DNA of 64,000 bases from Myxococcota bacterium (lineage in GTDB: Bacteria > Myxococcota > JAJVIH01): contig JAJVIH010000051.1 of the NCBI GenBank assembly GCA_022072125.1, positions 1-64,000 of the forward strand. The letters run 5' to 3'. Position 1 is the stretch's first letter, and every line of letters starts with the position of its first letter. Shown here in pieces: positions 36,380 to 48,490 of the stretch. Both the position numbers and the translations under genes were made by a program. Under the pieces are notes generated by a model. It worked only from the letters and a program-made list of their open reading frames with translations, ran no database searches and was not told the origin of the DNA.

Positions 36380-36408
36380 TTGACCCATGGGGGGTCGGGT
36401 GCTAAATG
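36380..36408 (+). promoter_or_regulatory. Possible promoter of the lipoprotein-lepA-pyr operon
   Basis: TTGACC (5 of 6 matches to -35) at 36380-36385, a 17-base spacer and TAAATG (-10, partial) at 36403-36408. It lies 43 bp upstream of the lipoprotein ATG. The weak -10 keeps this tentative. Confidence 0.35.
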
Positions 36409-36450
36409 CCAGCGGGTTTGCAGGGCCGCCATCCGGGCCCAATCCACGAC

Positions 36451-37047
36451 ATGACGCATAGGTTGTTTCCATCCGTTCTGGTGCTTGCGCTGGGGTTGTT
36501 CGCCCAGGGCTGCGCCATGGGTTTTGAGTCGTATTGCTCCGGCAAGGCGGAGGCGCTGTGCCGCCAGGTGTTCAACGGCGGCTGCTTTGATTTCAAGGAG
36601 CAGGCCGAATTCATCTGTTTCCAGAAGCTGGCGGACGTCCAGTGCAAGGAACAGGCGGCGAAGGACTGCACGGCCGGCGATACCGAGTGCCTCGACCGGC
36701 GGGCGGAGGAATGCGAGAAGAAACTCCGGTCGGAATGCGCCGCCAACACATCCGCCGCCAAGGCGGATGAAGAGACCTGCGTCAAACAGTTGACCAGTTC
36801 CTGCATGGCCGATGCGCCGCGGGTGGAAAGCAAGGAACTGCTCTACGACGCCGCCTCGGCGAAGGCTTGCGTGGACAAAATCAACGCCGCCGCCTGCGCG
36901 GAATTCAAAAGCGGCAAACTCGATCTGCTGGCCTGTGATCAGGCGGTGTTCAGGCTCAAGGAAAAAGACACCGACAGCCTGGATGGCGGTGGAAAGGTCC
37001 CTGCCAAACCCGATGGCGGCTCCAGCGACGCGGGGGGCGAGGGGTAA
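36451..37047 (+). CDS. Cys-rich lipoprotein
   Basis: A 198-residue lipoprotein, MTHRLFPSVLVLALGLFAQGC signal with lipobox AQGC. The mature part has about 14 Cys, often in pairs separated by charged helical text (KAEALCRQVFNGGCFDF, AEECEKKLRSEC), then an Asp/Gly/Ser tail (DGGSSDAGGEG). It suggests a disulfide-stabilised helical protein of unknown role. ATG at 36451 is chosen over an upstream in-frame ATG because it starts the signal peptide. Only 3 bp separate its stop from lepA, so it is the head of that operon. Confidence 0.82.
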   Translation: MTHRLFPSVLVLALGLFAQGCAMGFESYCSGKAEALCRQVFNGGCFDFKEQAEFICFQKLADVQCKEQAAKDCTAGDTECLDRRAEECEKKLRSECAANTSAAKADEETCVKQLTSSCMADAPRVESKELLYDAASAKACVDKINAAACAEFKSGKLDLLACDQAVFRLKEKDTDSLDGGGKVPAKPDGGSSDAGGEG

Positions 37048-37050
37048 GGC

Positions 37051-38850
37051 GTGGACCAGGCCCATATCCGCAATTTTTGCATCATCGCGCATATCGATCA
37101 CGGCAAATCAACCCTTGCCGATCGCATTCTGGAAATCACCGAGGCGATCAGCGAGCGCGAGAAGCGCGATCAGATGCTCGACAAGATGGACCTGGAGCGT
37201 GAGCGCGGCATCACCATCAAGGCCAGCGCGGTGCGCCTGCAGGCCCGTTCATCCGCCGGCGAACGGTATATTTTCAACCTGATTGACACTCCGGGGCATG
37301 TGGACTTCGCCTACGAGGTGTCCCGTTCGCTCGCGGCCTGCGAGGGCGCGCTGCTGGTGGTGGATGCTTCCCAGGGCGTGGAGGCGCAAACCCTCGCCAA
37401 TGTCTATCTGGCCATGTCGAACAACCTCGAACTGGTGCCGATCATCAACAAGATTGATCTGCCATCGGCCGATGTGGACGCGGTGCGCAAACAGATTGAG
37501 GAGGACATCGGACTCGACGCCTCCAGCGCGCTGCCGGTGTCGGCTAAAACCGGTTTGGGCTGCGACAGGATCGTGGATGCGGTGATCAACACCATCCCCG
37601 CGCCCAGCGGCGATCCGGATGGCTCCCTGCGCGCCCTCATCATTGATTCCTGGTTCGACAACTACCTGGGCGTGGTGGCCCTGGTGCGCATCGTGGATGG
37701 CAAGCTGGTTCCCGGCATGCAAGTCAAAATGATGTCCCAGAACCTGCCCCATGAGGTCACCACGACGGGCTATTTCAATCCCCATCCCGTCCAGTGCCAG
37801 GGCTTATTCGCGGGAGAGGTGGGATTCTTCGCGGCGGGGGTCAAGAACGTCAGCGAAACCCGCATCGGCGACACCGTGACCAGCGTGGAGAATCCGGCGA
37901 GCGAGCCGTTGCCAGGCTTCAAGGAAGCCAAGCCGATGGTGTTCTGCGGCATCTTTCCGGCGGATTCGGCGGAGTATATTCCGCTGCGGGAGGCGCTGGA
38001 GAAGCTGAAGCTCAATGACTCCGCGTTTTCCTTCGAAAAGGAGACCTCGCAGGCGCTGGGATTCGGATTCCGCTGTGGATTCCTGGGGTTGCTCCACATG
38101 GATATTGTCCAGGAGCGGCTGGAGCGGGAATTCAACCTGACGCTGGTCTCCACCGCGCCAACCGTGGTGTATGAAGTCGAGACCCTGGACGGGCGGGTGG
38201 TGCGCATTGACAATCCTTCCAGCCTGCCGTCGCTGGGCGCCATCAAGGAACTGCGGGAGCCCTACATCGCCGCTCAGATTCATGTACCCGAGCAGTACGT
38301 CGGCATGGTCATCAAGCTATGCGAGGAGCGGCGCGGCCAGCAGAAGAACATCCAGTATACATCCGGCGCCCGGGTAATCATCGAGTACGAACTGCCGATG
38401 GCGGAGATCGCCTACGACTTCTTCGACAAGCTGAAATCCGTCAGCAAGGGCTACGCCAGCATGGACTATGAACTGAAGGAATACCGTCCTTCCAACCTGG
38501 TCCTGCTGGATATCCTGCTCAACGGCGACAAGGTGGACGCGCTGTCGGTGATTGTTCACCGGGAGACCGCCTATCACCGCGGCCGTGTGATTGTCTCCAA
38601 GCTGCGCGAACTGATTCCCAAACAGCAATACGAAGTAGCGGTGCAGGCGGCGATTGGCAACAAGGTCATCTCGCGCGAGACCATCAAGGCGCTGCGCAAG
38701 AACGTGACCGCCAAATGTTACGGCGGTGATATCACCCGCAAGCGCAAGCTTCTGGAGAAACAGAAAGAAGGCAAGAAGCGGATGAAGCAGGTGGGCTCCG
38801 TCGAGGTGCCCCAAGAGGCGTTCCTGGCGGTTTTGGCGACCGAGGAATAA
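37051..38850 (+). CDS. lepA: Elongation factor 4 (LepA)
   Basis: A translational GTPase that back-translocates ribosomes and aids initiation and subunit biogenesis. The 599-residue protein has the G1 motif [10 protein letters not shown]2 region [14 protein letters not shown]3 DTPGHVDF, G4 NKIDLP and the LepA-specific C-terminal domain (EMKKKV-like [34 protein letters not shown]). All are intact. Start is GTG at 37051. It is followed by lepB, the order seen in many proteobacteria (lepA-lepB). Confidence 0.97.
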   Translation: MDQAHIRNFCIIAHIDHGKSTLADRILEITEAISEREKRDQMLDKMDLERERGITIKASAVRLQARSSAGERYIFNLIDTPGHVDFAYEVSRSLAACEGALLVVDASQGVEAQTLANVYLAMSNNLELVPIINKIDLPSADVDAVRKQIEEDIGLDASSALPVSAKTGLGCDRIVDAVINTIPAPSGDPDGSLRALIIDSWFDNYLGVVALVRIVDGKLVPGMQVKMMSQNLPHEVTTTGYFNPHPVQCQGLFAGEVGFFAAGVKNVSETRIGDTVTSVENPASEPLPGFKEAKPMVFCGIFPADSAEYIPLREALEKLKLNDSAFSFEKETSQALGFGFRCGFLGLLHMDIVQERLEREFNLTLVSTAPTVVYEVETLDGRVVRIDNPSSLPSLGAIKELREPYIAAQIHVPEQYVGMVIKLCEERRGQQKNIQYTSGARVIIEYELPMAEIAYDFFDKLKSVSKGYASMDYELKEYRPSNLVLLDILLNGDKVDALSVIVHRETAYHRGRVIVSKLRELIPKQQYEVAVQAAIGNKVISRETIKALRKNVTAKCYGGDITRKRKLLEKQKEGKKRMKQVGSVEVPQEAFLAVLATEE

Positions 38851-38865
38851 GGGGGGGCGCCCGAT

Positions 38866-39855
38866 ATGGATGAAAAGCTCTCACGCGCGGAGTCCAGGGA
38901 AGTCCGGGGGATTGTCAAACGCATCCGCAAACTCGCCGCCAAACACGAACAGCGTCTGGGGGCCAGCGCCTTCAATGAAATCGAGACCGCGGCGGATGCA
39001 TTGGTCTCCGTGCTGGATCAGCCGGAACCCAAGCGCTCGGAGGCGGAAGCCCGCTACGAGGTGCTGAAAAAACTGGAAGAACAACACCTCGCCTTCGCGC
39101 GCAAAAGCGCCTTCCGGGAGTATTTCGACAATATCGCCATCGCGGTCCTGCTGGCGCTGTTTCTGCGTTCGTTTGTTTTCGAGGCGTTCAAGATTCCATC
39201 CACATCCATGGTGCCGACCCTGCTGGTGGGCGACCAGTTGTTTGTCAACAAGTTCATTTATGGCGTCCGGATTCCCACGCCCTTCATTGGCGGCAACATC
39301 AAGTTCTTTCATGAGTCCCTGTTGCCGGAGCGGGGAGATATCGTGGTCTTTGTGTATCCCGGCGACGATCCCATGAACGCGGGCAAGGATTTCATCAAGC
39401 GCGTGGTGGGCCTGCCCGGCGACGAGATCGAAATCCGGGTGAAGGATGTGTATGTCAATGGCGTTCAGCAACAGACCCAGGCGATGGGCGAGCATATCCA
39501 CGAAGGCTACGAGGGCAAGCAATACTCCCGCGACATGTTCTGGGAATGCCTGGGCGGCAAGCTGAGCGCCCAGGCCAGCGTTCCCGAACCGGTTTGCGAA
39601 GGCGGAGTGCTGCATCAAATCTGCAGGAACCCTTCCATCCCGGGCGCGGATATCCTGAATTTTCCCTACGCCAAAACCACCGTCCCGGCGGGTCATGTGT
39701 TCGTGATGGGCGACAACCGGGATGATTCTTCCGACAGCCGTGAGTGGGGGTTCGTTCCGCTCACCCATATCAAGGGCAAGGCCATGTTCATCTGGCTGTC
39801 GCTCCGGTATGATTTCAGTCCGCGTTTCGAGCGCATGTTCAAGGGAGTCAAATGA
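38866..39855 (+). CDS. lepB: Signal peptidase I
   Basis: Membrane serine protease that removes signal peptides from exported proteins. The 329-residue protein has an unusual N-terminal cytoplasmic helical part of about 80 residues (KRIRKLAAKHEQRLGA, likely coiled coil), one clear transmembrane segment near residues 89-108, the catalytic Ser114 in PSTSMVPTL and the general base Lys178 in DFIKRVVGLPGDE. GHVFVMGDNRDDSSDSR is the box D/E signature. Fifteen bp downstream of lepA. Confidence 0.96.
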   Translation: MDEKLSRAESREVRGIVKRIRKLAAKHEQRLGASAFNEIETAADALVSVLDQPEPKRSEAEARYEVLKKLEEQHLAFARKSAFREYFDNIAIAVLLALFLRSFVFEAFKIPSTSMVPTLLVGDQLFVNKFIYGVRIPTPFIGGNIKFFHESLLPERGDIVVFVYPGDDPMNAGKDFIKRVVGLPGDEIEIRVKDVYVNGVQQQTQAMGEHIHEGYEGKQYSRDMFWECLGGKLSAQASVPEPVCEGGVLHQICRNPSIPGADILNFPYAKTTVPAGHVFVMGDNRDDSSDSREWGFVPLTHIKGKAMFIWLSLRYDFSPRFERMFKGVK

Positions 39856-39922
39856 GTGATGCATGGTGACAGAAAACCGGCGGTATGGTAGGCATCCGCC
39901 GGTTCCAGCGGGGAGAATTTTC

Positions 39923-40471
39923 ATGAACAAGCGTGAATTTCCTTCAGCCCTGTTGAGCGAGCGGGGGGACGGATCAGGCGGGTATATTTTTGTCGCGTTG
40001 CTGGTCCTTGCGATTGCCTATGGGATCTGGACCATCAAGGATCCCGCCTCCACGAAATACGATGTCCGCCGCACGCTCGCGGATTCCATGAACGAATGCC
40101 ACAAGTTTCACAGTCCCGAAGACGCCCAGGCCGATATCGTGCATCGCCTGGTCAAAAACACCATGGCTGGCGAAGCCTATGTGGAAGAGCCCACGCTGAA
40201 GGGCAAATACCCATCGGGCATCCTTCCGGACGCGGATTTCCGGGCGCTTCTGAAAAACGCCGTGGATACTGGAGGCGCCAAGGCGAAAACCCTCGCCATC
40301 TTCGACCGGCGGGACATCAAGGTGGACATCACGACCACCGCCAGCGGACGGCTGCACTGCGTGGTCAATATGGAATACACCCTGCCCGTGCAGTTTCCGT
40401 TCAGCAACAAGATCATCCAGCACCGCACCACCTCTTCCTATACGGCGGATATCCACCCCGGGGATAAATGA
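39923..40471 (+). CDS. Single-pass membrane protein of unknown function
   Basis: A 182-residue protein with one transmembrane segment near the start (GGYIFVALLVLAIAYGIW) and a periplasmic domain of about 140 residues. The start at 39923 has GGGGAGA. The second half (IKVDITTTASGRLHCVVNMEYTLPVQFPF) may be a small beta-sandwich, reminiscent of DUF4845-type proteins that often follow lepB, but this is only a resemblance. Its stop overlaps the pyrR start by 4 bp. Confidence 0.7.
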   Translation: MNKREFPSALLSERGDGSGGYIFVALLVLAIAYGIWTIKDPASTKYDVRRTLADSMNECHKFHSPEDAQADIVHRLVKNTMAGEAYVEEPTLKGKYPSGILPDADFRALLKNAVDTGGAKAKTLAIFDRRDIKVDITTTASGRLHCVVNMEYTLPVQFPFSNKIIQHRTTSSYTADIHPGDK

Positions 40472-41082
40472 GCGCTGGCGTTCGTGAACCCGTGCAGGTC
40501 ATGAACCGGCGCGATTTCGGCCGCGCCCTTGACCGCCTGGCCCATGAAATCGTGGAGCGCAACCAGGGCGTCGAAAATCTGGCGTTGATTGGCATCCGCA
40601 CGGGCGGCGCCTTCCTGGCCGAACGCCTGCAGAAACAGATCGGCAAAATCGAGGGCGTCAAGCCGCTGCTGGGCATTATTGACATCACCCTGTACCGCGA
40701 TGATTTCGCCAACGGCCTGTCCAACCCGGTGATGGGTCCGACCGAGATTGATTTCAGCCTCGCCGGAAAAAAAGTGGTGCTGGTGGACGATGTCCTGTTC
40801 ACGGGCCGCACGGTCCGCGCCGCCATGGATGCGCTGATGGATCACGGCCGCCCCACCCGCGTCCAACTGGTGGTGATGTGCGATCGCGGGCACCGCGAAC
40901 TGCCCATTCAGCCCGATTACACCGGCATCGTGGCGCAGACCACCCGCAGCGAAAACGTCAAGGTCCGGATGAAGGAACTGGGCGAGGAGGATGGCGTGTG
41001 GATTGAGCCTCCGCGCCCGCGGACATTGCCCGTGGCGGTGCTTCCCCCGCCGGCGAAAGAGCGGTCAAAGCGCAAAAAATGA
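40468..41082 (+). CDS. pyrR: Bifunctional pyr operon regulator / uracil phosphoribosyltransferase family (PyrR)
   Basis: A 204-residue phosphoribosyltransferase with the PRPP-binding motif VVLVDDVLFTGRTVRAAMDAL and the PyrR N-terminus (DFGRALDRLAHEIVERN, LIGIRTGGAFLAERL, DITLYRDD). Gram-positive PyrR binds pyr mRNA and causes attenuation; in Gram-negatives it may act mainly as a uracil phosphoribosyltransferase. I saw no anti-antiterminator hairpin in the preceding sequence, because the gene is inside a packed operon. The C-terminal tail (PPAKERSKRKK) is basic. Confidence 0.93.
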   Translation: MSAGVREPVQVMNRRDFGRALDRLAHEIVERNQGVENLALIGIRTGGAFLAERLQKQIGKIEGVKPLLGIIDITLYRDDFANGLSNPVMGPTEIDFSLAGKKVVLVDDVLFTGRTVRAAMDALMDHGRPTRVQLVVMCDRGHRELPIQPDYTGIVAQTTRSENVKVRMKELGEEDGVWIEPPRPRTLPVAVLPPPAKERSKRKK

Positions 41083-42020
41083 AATTCAACCATCGCCATG
41101 TCCTGTCCATGGAGCAGTTCAGCGCCGCGGATATCCACGCGGTGCTGGACACGGCGGAAAATTTTCTTGAACTGAACTCCCGCGAGATCAAGAAAGTTCC
41201 CACCCTGCGCGGCCGTGCGGTCATCAATTTCTTCTTTGAACCGAGCACGCGCACGCGCACCTCGTTTGAAATCGCCGGCAAGCGCCTGTCCGCCGACATG
41301 CTCAACCTGTCCGGCTCCAGTTCCAGCGTGGTCAAGGGCGAATCACTGGTGGACACCGCGCTCACCCTGCGCTCGATGAATCCGGATATCGTCGTGGTGA
41401 GGCATTCCCACGCGGGTGCGCCCCACCTGATGGCCCGGCACGTGGGCGCCCATGTCATCAACGCCGGCGACGGCCAGCACCAGCATCCCACCCAGGGCCT
41501 GCTGGATTTGATGACGGTGCGCCAGCGCTTCGGCCAGATCGAAGGGCTGAAGGTCGCCATCGTGGGGGATATCCTGCACTCGCGGGTGGCGCGATCGGAT
41601 CTGATCGGCTTCCAGAAATGCGGCGCCGAGGTCTGGTTGTGCGGGCCGCCCACCCTGTTGCCGCCCGAGTTCGCCCGCTTTGGCGCGCGCATGACGTACA
41701 ACCTGGAAGAAGCCCTGACCGGCGCTCATGTGATCATCCTGCTGCGGGTGCAGGCGGAGCGGATGAACAGCGCTTTTTTCCCCACGGCGCGGGAATATTC
41801 CCAGCGCTACGGCCTCAATTCCGAAAAACTCAAATGGGCCCGCAAGGATGCGGTGGTCATGCACCCAGGACCGATGAACCGGGGCGTCGAAATTGATCCT
41901 TCCGTCGCCGACGGGGCGCACAGCCTGATCCTGCGGCAGGTCGAAAACGGCGTATCGGTGCGGGCGGCCCTGATGATGATGTTGTTGGGCGGCGGCGATC
42001 GTCCAAGAGGGGACGCCTGA
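41079..42020 (+). CDS. pyrB: Aspartate carbamoyltransferase catalytic chain
   Basis: Catalyses carbamoyl phosphate plus aspartate to carbamoyl aspartate. The 313-residue protein has the carbamoyl-phosphate loop FFEPSTRTRTSFE, the loop NAGDGQHQHPTQGLLDL and PGPMNRGVEID at the active site. No pyrI gene follows; instead a dihydroorotase homologue follows by 1 bp, the arrangement of class A ATCases such as Pseudomonas. It overlaps pyrR by 4 bp. Confidence 0.96.
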   Translation: MKFNHRHVLSMEQFSAADIHAVLDTAENFLELNSREIKKVPTLRGRAVINFFFEPSTRTRTSFEIAGKRLSADMLNLSGSSSSVVKGESLVDTALTLRSMNPDIVVVRHSHAGAPHLMARHVGAHVINAGDGQHQHPTQGLLDLMTVRQRFGQIEGLKVAIVGDILHSRVARSDLIGFQKCGAEVWLCGPPTLLPPEFARFGARMTYNLEEALTGAHVIILLRVQAERMNSAFFPTAREYSQRYGLNSEKLKWARKDAVVMHPGPMNRGVEIDPSVADGAHSLILRQVENGVSVRAALMMMLLGGGDRPRGDA

Positions 42021-42021
42021 G

Positions 42022-43311
42022 ATGCTCCTGATCGAAAACGCCCATGTGGTTGATCCCGCTGGGCAGCTTGATGGGGTGCGTTCGATCGAGGTGGATCGCG
42101 GCCGCATCCGGCGCGTGCTGAAGTCTCCGCCGCCCGCCCAGGAACGGGCGGAGTACGGCGAGATTATCAACGCCTCGGGCATGCACCTCTTCCCGGGGTT
42201 CCTGGACCTGCGGACTTTCGCCGGCGAGCCGGGGTACGAATACAAGGAAAGCTTCGCCACGGTTTCTCGCGCCGCCGCCGCGGGCGGTTTTACCGGCGTC
42301 GCCGTGGTTCCGTGGGTTCGTCCGGTCACCGATTCCGCGCCAATGGTGCGCGATGTGCTGAAGCTGGCGGCCGCGCATTCCGTTGTCGAGGTCTACCCCA
42401 TCGCCGGGGCCACGCTGGGTCTGAAGGGCGAAACCATGACCGAAGCCGCGGATTTGCGGTCCGCCGGCGCGGTGGCGCTCAGCGACGGCGGGAGGCCGGT
42501 TCAGAACACCCTGCTGCTGCGGCGCATCCTGGAATACGCCAAGACGTGGGGGTTGACGGTTTTTCTGACTCCGCGCGATCCGGATTTGTCCCGGGGCGCT
42601 CTGGTGTCGGAAGGCGAGGTCTCCGCGCGGCTGGGAATGCGCGGCGATCCCGCCGCCTCGGAGGAGATCGCCGTCGCGCGCTATATTGCGCTGGCCGAAC
42701 TCACGGGTGCGCGGGTGCATATCGAGCCCATCAGCACCGCCGGGGCGATCCGGCAGTTGCGTCAGGCGCTGAAGCGCGAATTGCCCGTCACCGCCGCCGT
42801 GACCGCCCACCACGCGGTGCTGTCCGAACGTGATGCGGAGGACTTCGACACCAATGCGCGTCTGAATCCGCCGCTGCGCTCGCCCAAGGACCGGGACGCC
42901 ATGCAGAAGGCGCTGTCCGATGGGACCATCGCCGCCGTGGTCAGTGATCACAGCCCGCAGTCCTCCGTGGAGAAGCAGGTGTCATTTGAAGAGGCCGAAC
43001 CGGGATCCGCCGGTCTGGAAACGGTTTTCGGAGCGGTGATGGACCTGGTCCACCACAAGGTGATTGATCTGCCGGCCGCCGCCGGTCTGCTCTGCACGGG
43101 CCCCGCCCGCGTGCTGGGAATCAAGCCCAATATGATTGCGGAAGGTGAGAAGGCGAACCTGTGCCTGGCCCGGATCAACGCGGATTGGACCGTGCGTGCG
43201 CAGGACTTTGCATCAAAGGGCCGCAACAGCGTATTTGAGGGCCGCCCCATGAAGGGGAAAATTCTGCTGACCCTGTGTAACGGAAAGGTGGTCTGGCATG
43301 GCGATTCTTGA
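42022..43311 (+). CDS. pyrC': Dihydroorotase homologue lacking metal-binding histidines (PyrC'-like)
   Basis: A 429-residue dihydroorotase-fold protein (amidohydrolase), with conserved text such as [27 protein letters not shown] and [14 protein letters not shown]. The metal site is changed: the normal HxH of PGLVDxHVH is replaced by LRTF (R64, F66) and the region before ISTAGA has lost its His (HIEPIST). The Asp of SDHSPQ stays. This is the pattern of the inactive PyrC' subunit of Pseudomonas class A aspartate transcarbamoylase, which serves to assemble PyrB. An active PyrC must be elsewhere. It follows pyrB by 1 bp and overlaps carA. Confidence 0.88.
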   Translation: MLLIENAHVVDPAGQLDGVRSIEVDRGRIRRVLKSPPPAQERAEYGEIINASGMHLFPGFLDLRTFAGEPGYEYKESFATVSRAAAAGGFTGVAVVPWVRPVTDSAPMVRDVLKLAAAHSVVEVYPIAGATLGLKGETMTEAADLRSAGAVALSDGGRPVQNTLLLRRILEYAKTWGLTVFLTPRDPDLSRGALVSEGEVSARLGMRGDPAASEEIAVARYIALAELTGARVHIEPISTAGAIRQLRQALKRELPVTAAVTAHHAVLSERDAEDFDTNARLNPPLRSPKDRDAMQKALSDGTIAAVVSDHSPQSSVEKQVSFEEAEPGSAGLETVFGAVMDLVHHKVIDLPAAAGLLCTGPARVLGIKPNMIAEGEKANLCLARINADWTVRAQDFASKGRNSVFEGRPMKGKILLTLCNGKVVWHGDS

Positions 43312-44458
43312 TTTCAAACCGGCGGTGCTCGTGCTGGCGGGGGGGCGGGTGTTTCACGGCGAAGCCTTTGGCGCCGATGGCAAACGCGCGGGAGAAGTGG
43401 TCTTTCACACCGGCCTGACCGGCTATCAGGAAATCCTGACCGACCCCAGCTACAGCGGCCAGATCGTGGTCATGACCTATCCGGAGATCGGAAACACCGG
43501 CGTCAACAGCGAGGACGCCGAATCGCGAGGGGTTTTCCTCTCCGGATTCGTGGTCAAGCACTTGTGCCCCACGCCGTCCAATTTCCGCTCCCGGCAGGAC
43601 CTGGACAGCTACCTCAGGCAGCATGGCGTGGCGGGGATATCCGGAATTGACACCCGCGCCCTGGTGCGGGAACTGCGCACCCATGGCGCCCAGATGGGAA
43701 TCATCCAGACCGGCGAGGCGGATATCGAAGCCTTGCGCAAGGAAGCGGCCGGCCTGCCGGGAATGGCCGGCAAAAACCTGGTGGACGGCGTCACCACGCC
43801 GCGCGCCTACCAATGGACAGAGGGGCGGCCGGAGATGCTGGCGTCGCGGGGGATGAAGAAGCCCTCGTCCGCCTCCCGCCGCAAACTGGTGGCCTACGAC
43901 TTCGGCATCAAGTTGAATATCCTGCGCACGCTGACGGATCTGGGTTTCGAGGTCACCGTGGTTCCCGCCTCCACCCCGGCGAAGGATGTGCTGGCGATGA
44001 ATCCCAGCGGGGTGTTCTTGTCCAACGGTCCCGGCGATCCGGAAGTGGTGGATTACGCCATCGCCAATACCCGTGAACTGCTGGGCAAGGTTCCTGTTTT
44101 CGGCATCTGCCTGGGCCATCAGATTCTCGCGCTGGCGCTGGGGGGACAAACCTACAAACTGCGTTTTGGCCATCATGGCGGCAATCACCCGGTGATGAAC
44201 CTGGACAAGCGCGAGGTGGAAATCACCAGCCAGAACCACGGATTCGCCGTGAATCCGGATACCCTGTCCGGCAAGGGCGTGGTCAGCCACATCAATCTCT
44301 ATGATCATACCGTGGAAGGCATCGAGGTGAAGAACGCCTTCGCGTTCAGCGTGCAGTATCATCCCGAAGCGTGCCCTGGCCCCCACGACGCCGAATACCT
44401 CTTCCAGAAATTCCGGGCGATGGTGGATGCGCACCGGGACGGTCATGTATCAGGCTGA
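43298..44458 (+). CDS. carA: Carbamoyl-phosphate synthase small chain
   Basis: Supplies ammonia from glutamine to the large subunit CarB. The 386-residue protein has the N-terminal small-chain domain ([39 protein letters not shown]-like [11 protein letters not shown]) and the glutamine amidotransferase domain with nucleophile Cys in GICLGHQ and the His of [13 protein letters not shown]. It overlaps pyrC' by 14 bp. carB does not follow. Confidence 0.96.
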   Translation: MAILDFKPAVLVLAGGRVFHGEAFGADGKRAGEVVFHTGLTGYQEILTDPSYSGQIVVMTYPEIGNTGVNSEDAESRGVFLSGFVVKHLCPTPSNFRSRQDLDSYLRQHGVAGISGIDTRALVRELRTHGAQMGIIQTGEADIEALRKEAAGLPGMAGKNLVDGVTTPRAYQWTEGRPEMLASRGMKKPSSASRRKLVAYDFGIKLNILRTLTDLGFEVTVVPASTPAKDVLAMNPSGVFLSNGPGDPEVVDYAIANTRELLGKVPVFGICLGHQILALALGGQTYKLRFGHHGGNHPVMNLDKREVEITSQNHGFAVNPDTLSGKGVVSHINLYDHTVEGIEVKNAFAFSVQYHPEACPGPHDAEYLFQKFRAMVDAHRDGHVSG

Positions 44459-45113
44459 TTTCGAGCGCATCACGGCGTTTCTCGCCGGTCACCCTGTTGG
44501 CGCGGAGCTTAGTTCCGCGCGCAAACAGTATTTCTCCATGACCGGCAACGTGCAGGACAACGAGCCGTCGTTTGAAAACCGGGTGCAGGCCTTCCTCGAA
44601 TGGTTTGTGCTGGAGCGCCTCCTCGAAGGCGACGGACGCCTCCCACTGGATGTTTTCCTCACCTCCGCCGCCGGCGAAGCGAGTGAGGTATTGCAGCGCG
44701 CCGCGGCCTTCCGTCATTCAGTCACCGGGGTTTTTGAACTGACGCGCATGCCCAACCGGCGCCATCTCCTGCGCGCCCGCAACCTGCTGGATGGCTTTGA
44801 ATACGAGGTGGTGGAGCGCAGGCAGATTCCCGCTCTGAAACGCGGGGAGATATTTGAATCGCGGCTGTTGTTGTACAACGGCGACTATGTGCTCTCGACC
44901 GGAACTTTTTATCACCCCAAGGGCGTGAAGAAATACCTGACGGAACTCTTCAAGGGATGCGACCCCTCCAATCCCGCCGAGCGCCGCCGCCTGCTCAACG
45001 TGGCGGCGACCATGCACGCCCGTTTTCAGCGCTACGCCGGGCGCTTCGACATCAACCGCATCTACACGGAAAACTGGCTTGGCCGTCCCTCGGGCGAAAA
45101 CCGGGCGGTATAA
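44445..45113 (+). CDS. Conserved hypothetical protein at the end of the pyr operon
   Basis: A 222-residue soluble protein with no recognised motif. It is mostly helical with segments [52 protein letters not shown] and [17 protein letters not shown]. Start at 44445 (MYQADF) gives a 14-bp overlap with carA, matching the operon style; ATG at 44427 is possible. Last gene of the operon. Confidence 0.75.
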   Translation: MYQADFERITAFLAGHPVGAELSSARKQYFSMTGNVQDNEPSFENRVQAFLEWFVLERLLEGDGRLPLDVFLTSAAGEASEVLQRAAAFRHSVTGVFELTRMPNRRHLLRARNLLDGFEYEVVERRQIPALKRGEIFESRLLLYNGDYVLSTGTFYHPKGVKKYLTELFKGCDPSNPAERRRLLNVAATMHARFQRYAGRFDINRIYTENWLGRPSGENRAV

Positions 45114-45296
45114 ACCGCCGCCGCCCATTGCAATTTCACGGTTTCATCCCAACCTTCGTGGTTGAGCAATCCAGATCGAATCAGCGGGAAGATCAATGTT
45201 CCTGCGGCGCAAGACGCGGGGTGGGGATGGCGCAACAGGCGGGCATGAGGCGGTGTGAACCCTGTATCCAACTCAATTGGAAGCAGGCCCGGCCGG

Positions 45297-45341
45297 AAAA
45301 AAAAACACCGGCGGCCAGCAGTAGCCCGCTGGCCGCCGGTG
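45297..45341 (-). terminator. Rho-independent terminator of the prs-rplI operon
   Basis: A 14-bp perfect stem CACCGGCGGCCAGC (45306-45319) and GCTGGCCGCCGGTG (45328-45341), loop of 8. On the minus strand nine T follow (45297-45305). It begins 27 bp after the rplI stop. Confidence 0.92.
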
Positions 45342-45367
45342 AAGATGGATTGGCCCGCGGGCCGCGA

Positions 45368-45817
45368 TCATCCGCCTTGCGCGGCGACCGTCAACTTCAC
45401 CATGGCCTCGACGCCCTTGGCCAGGCGCACGGCCACTTCGTATTCGCCCAGGGCCTTGATGGGCTCGGTCAGCAGCACCGCGCGGCGTTCGACTTCCACG
45501 CCCTTGTCCTTGAGGGCGGCCTGGATGTCCATATTCGTCACGGAGCCATAGAGTTTGCCGCCCTCGCCCACGGCGACCTGGATGAGCAATTCCTGGCCCT
45601 GAACCTTCGAGGCGAGATCGCGGGCGCCCACGAGCATCTTCTCGCGTTTTTTGGCGATCTGCTTCTTCTGGTTCTCCAACTGGCGGATGTTGGAATCATC
45701 GGCCAGCAGGGCGAGGCTGCGGGGGAACAGGAAATTCCGGGCGTAACCTGGCTTCACCTCCACGATGTCGCCGATCTCGCCCAGATGATGCACGTTTTCA
45801 GTCAGAATCACTTTCAT
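45368..45817 (-). CDS. rplI: 50S ribosomal protein bL9
   Basis: A 149-residue L9 of usual length. The N-terminal rRNA-binding domain begins MKVILTENVHHLGEIGDIVEVKPGYARNFL and the long connecting helix (NQKKQIAKKREKMLVGA-type) leads to the C-terminal domain (LYGSVTNMDIQAAL). It follows rpsF by 24 bp; rpsR, usually between them, is at 6.6 kb. Confidence 0.97.
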   Translation of the reverse strand: MKVILTENVHHLGEIGDIVEVKPGYARNFLFPRSLALLADDSNIRQLENQKKQIAKKREKMLVGARDLASKVQGQELLIQVAVGEGGKLYGSVTNMDIQAALKDKGVEVERRAVLLTEPIKALGEYEVAVRLAKGVEAMVKLTVAAQGG

Positions 45818-45841
45818 GGCTTGATCTCCAAGGCGAACCGG

Positions 45842-46318
45842 TCAGTTTTTGTCTCCGGCGTCGTCGCCGTCATCGCCTTCGTCCCCGGCGTCATCGTCTC
45901 CGGATTTTCCGGCGCCGGCGGACTCATCGGCCGGGGGGACCGCGGGTTCACCGGAATTGGGATTGCCCGAGATTTCAACTTCCGTGGGTTTCACGTTGGG
46001 ATCCACGTCATTGTCAATCAGCACCACGAGGAAGCGCAACACGTCATCCAGCAGGCGCAGGTTGCGTTCCAGTTCCTTGATGGCGGCGGCGGGGGAAAGG
46101 AACACCAAGTGGTAGTAGATGCCCTTGGAGTTGCGGTTGATTTCGTAGGCCAGCTTGCGCCGTCCCCACACGTTGATCTTGAGCAGGCGGCCGCCCGCCT
46201 CGTCAAGCACCTTGCGGATGCGGTCCTGGATTTTGGTCAGGCTTTCCTCTCCCGCTTCCACCTTGGTGATGTACACCAGTTCGTATTCGCGGGTGAGGGT
46301 CGTGGTCTTCGCGGACAT
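45842..46318 (-). CDS. rpsF: 30S ribosomal protein bS6 with acidic tail
   Basis: S6 partners with S18 on the 30S platform. Residues 1-105 hold the normal ferredoxin-like fold (YELVYITKVEAGEES, NVWGRRKLAYEINRNSKGIYYHLVF, LRFLVVLID). The last 50 residues are a long acidic Asp/Gly/Glu tail (DDDAGDEGDDGDD), longer than in E. coli S6, whose shorter C-terminus receives added glutamates from RimK. Confidence 0.95.
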   Translation of the reverse strand: MSAKTTTLTREYELVYITKVEAGEESLTKIQDRIRKVLDEAGGRLLKINVWGRRKLAYEINRNSKGIYYHLVFLSPAAAIKELERNLRLLDDVLRFLVVLIDNDVDPNVKPTEVEISGNPNSGEPAVPPADESAGAGKSGDDDAGDEGDDGDDAGDKN

Positions 46319-46372
46319 ATTTCCTCCTGGACATAAGGCCCCCGCTCAAAGGCGGGAGCGAGGATTGGGGGG

Positions 46373-48466
<2,094 letters not shown>

Positions 48467-48490
48467 GGGTCTTGTCCCGCTCCTCTTGTT

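Noticed and set aside
44459-45296. Expected carB after carA
   Set aside because: The next gene is a 222-residue hypothetical without ATP-grasp features. CarB must lie outside.
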